Source: a virus
Strand: one strand, 5' to 3'
Virus record (IMG/VR): IMGVR_UViG_3300009551_000124
Span: 1-21,823 of that record
Length of the DNA stretch: 21,823 bases
The notes under the pieces were generated by a model, which was given only the letters and a program-made list of their open reading frames with translations, had not been told where the DNA came from and searched no databases. The translations under genes were made by a program, and so were the position numbers. Of the stretch, positions 20,947 to 21,823 are shown one piece after another (the first letter of the stretch is position 1; the number at the start of each line of letters is the position of its first letter).

Positions 20947-21287
20947 TGGATATAGTGATAGGGGGTCGAAGATCGGGTAAGTCAACTGAGGCAATCAATT
21001 GGTTGGCACTAGGTAAGCCAAAGGGTGCTATCTATGATCGTGTGGTCGTACAGCCAACTGCCGATATGGCTAAAACGTTCAAAGGTGCTTGTGCTGCTAA
21101 CGGCTTGACGAAAGACATTGACAAGCGTGTGTTTTCGTTGGCACAGTGGAAGCAACGCGCCTCCACAGGAGTGCAGGTGTTGTACGAAGAGGCACAGACG
21201 TACTTGCCTGCCGACGCTAGCGTCATCACGATTACTGCAGATGGAAGGTTGAAGGCAATGACCAACTACAACGTACCGACGGCATGA
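20946..21287 (+). CDS. Mini P-loop NTPase-like protein, 113 aa
   Basis: Start set at ATG 20946, eight bases after AAGGA (20933-20937); TTG 20943 would add one residue. It begins MDIVIGGRRSGKSTEA, a Walker A at residues 6-13, and has VLYEEAQTYLP (about 78-88) as a Walker B with catalytic Glu. At 113 aa it is about half the usual size of a P-loop ATPase, so it is either a minimal domain or needs a partner. It may be a relic of a helicase or packaging-type ATPase. Follows the polymerase operon directly. Confidence 0.72.
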   Translation: MDIVIGGRRSGKSTEAINWLALGKPKGAIYDRVVVQPTADMAKTFKGACAANGLTKDIDKRVFSLAQWKQRASTGVQVLYEEAQTYLPADASVITITADGRLKAMTNYNVPTA

Positions 21288-21397
21288 GTGACACAATTGC
21301 ATTTGTGATACTGTTATTCTGTGTGGCATGTATCATAGCAATTTGTATGATGGCAGGTTTATATCTCCATGAGCATGTGACCATTGGATGGCAATGA
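21284..21397 (+). CDS. 37-aa membrane peptide
   Basis: ATGA overlap with the previous stop; the last codons overlap the next start. A long hydrophobic segment (IAFVILLFCVACIIAICMMA, residues 5-24) forms one membrane helix with a short C-terminal tail (LYLHEHVTIGWQ). Cysteine-rich in the helix (three). No function can be given. One of three such peptides in the window. Confidence 0.5.
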   Translation: MSDTIAFVILLFCVACIIAICMMAGLYLHEHVTIGWQ

Positions 21398-21591
21398 AGA
21401 ATCCGCTCAAGGCAATCGAAGATCGTACAGCATGGGTAGACTTTGGTAGACAGGGTATGTTTGTCTATCAGGGGGCACTTGAAGAAGGTGCTGATAGCTC
21501 AACAGCACTAAAGATTGTAGCAGCGTTCTTTGCTGGTATGTTTGAAGGCGCAGCCCGCGCAAATGACGATAAGGAGGATAAGGATGCGTAA
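21394..21591 (+). CDS. Small hypothetical protein, 65 aa
   Basis: ATG 21394 makes the usual ATGA overlap; ATG 21388 would add two residues (MA) and is equally possible. N-terminal WVDFGRQGMFVYQGAL, then helix TALKIVAAFFAGMFEGAARA and an acidic tail (NDDKEDKDA). No cysteine or catalytic motif. The AAGGAGG of the next gene lies in its last codons. Confidence 0.68.
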   Translation: MKNPLKAIEDRTAWVDFGRQGMFVYQGALEEGADSSTALKIVAAFFAGMFEGAARANDDKEDKDA

Positions 21592-21802
21592 CATTACATT
21601 AACTTGCCCGGCATGTGGTGAGCCTGAACGGTGTGTTGGTGACCCCAATGAAACCGATGCAGGTCATAGTGGCGAATGGTTCTGCTTTAACTGCAAGAGT
21701 CACGGTAACTACGCCATTGCGTTTGAGCAGACTGGCGATGCCCCTACTGATCCTGCCACGGAGGCCGACCCGGCTGCCCCGGACGCTGGCACGGACGCTT
21801 GA
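21584..21802 (+). CDS. Zinc-ribbon protein, 72 aa
   Basis: ATG 21584 is chosen for AAGGAGG (21571-21577) six bases upstream; a GTA-region start inside the previous gene is not credible. C8-P-A-C11-G and C34-F-N-C37 form a zinc ribbon, and H40 follows; the pattern with GEWFCFNCKSHGN resembles primase CHC2 or transcription-factor ribbons. The tail (from about residue 50) is Pro/Asp/Thr-rich, GC-rich and disordered. It may serve with the primase-helicase, but no direct evidence is present. Confidence 0.7.
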   Translation: MRNITLTCPACGEPERCVGDPNETDAGHSGEWFCFNCKSHGNYAIAFEQTGDAPTDPATEADPAAPDAGTDA

Positions 21803-21823
21803 TCGATGGGATTACCTGCCCAC

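Noticed and set aside
21806-21823. ATG at 21806, three bases after the last stop, possibly the next gene
   Set aside because: Only six codons are visible before the window ends, too few to support a call.
1-21823. CRISPR array, insertion sequence, integrase or attachment site
   Set aside because: No regularly spaced repeats, transposase or recombinase motifs, or long terminal repeats were seen.

Overview
The window looks like part of the early / DNA-metabolism region of a large tailed bacteriophage that infects an actinobacterium. All supported genes lie on the + strand. They are packed with ATGA, TAATG or GTGA stop/start overlaps, and many encode tiny proteins, which is typical of large actinophages. 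An actinobacterial host is suggested by an Rpf/lysozyme-like secreted protein (6394-6936), frequent GTG and TTG starts, and -10 boxes of TANNNT type. Base composition looks near balanced by eye, below that of most actinobacterial hosts. The gene set resembles the large Streptomyces siphoviruses, but that placement is a guess. No structural, packaging, integrase or tRNA genes are visible.

Layout. (1) 1-954: the 3' part of an ArdC-like antirestriction gene, with an ssDNA-binding domain and a HEXXH metalloprotease domain. (2) 955-4030: a tight array of about 16 small genes (19-95 aa), mostly unrecognised, including zinc-finger, signal-peptide and 19-aa membrane micropeptides. (3) 4027-6167: a DUF2786 protein, a membrane micropeptide, a lipoprotein, a zinc-finger protein, a coiled-coil protein, and a strongly expressed-looking 96-aa gene with its own predicted promoter (5707-5735) and a terminator-like hairpin (6183-6218). 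(4) 6168-7075: two intergenic regions rich in inverted repeats flank a secreted Rpf/transglycosylase-like enzyme that seems to start at ATC. The second contains a possible three-way-junction RNA. (5) 7076-9900: a double zinc-ribbon protein, small genes, a SNF2-type helicase and a SWIM zinc-finger protein. (6) 10048-15415: a hypothetical protein, a Cas4/AddB-type Fe-S nuclease, a HEXXE metalloprotease-like protein, then a Sak4-type RecA-like ATPase paired with a DUF669-like ssDNA-binding protein. (7) 15509-20812: a PrimPol-helicase (RepB-like primase plus DUF3987-like ATPase), two small genes, and DNA polymerase I with an N-terminal uracil-DNA-glycosylase-like Fe-S domain. (8) 20809-21802: a basic peptide, a mini P-loop protein, a membrane peptide and a zinc-ribbon protein.

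Together the large genes make a replication/recombination module: primase-helicase, family A polymerase, Sak4 recombinase with its SSB partner, RecB-like nuclease and SNF2 helicase. At least three genes (SNF2 at 7973, a small gene at 11292, Sak4 at 14151) are preceded by the same architecture: a TTGAC(A/C)-17/18-TANNNT promoter inside the end of the upstream gene, then a C-tract, then ACAGGAG(G) as Shine-Dalgarno. The DUF2786 gene shares the C-tract/SD block. This points to a coordinated set of transcripts within the module.
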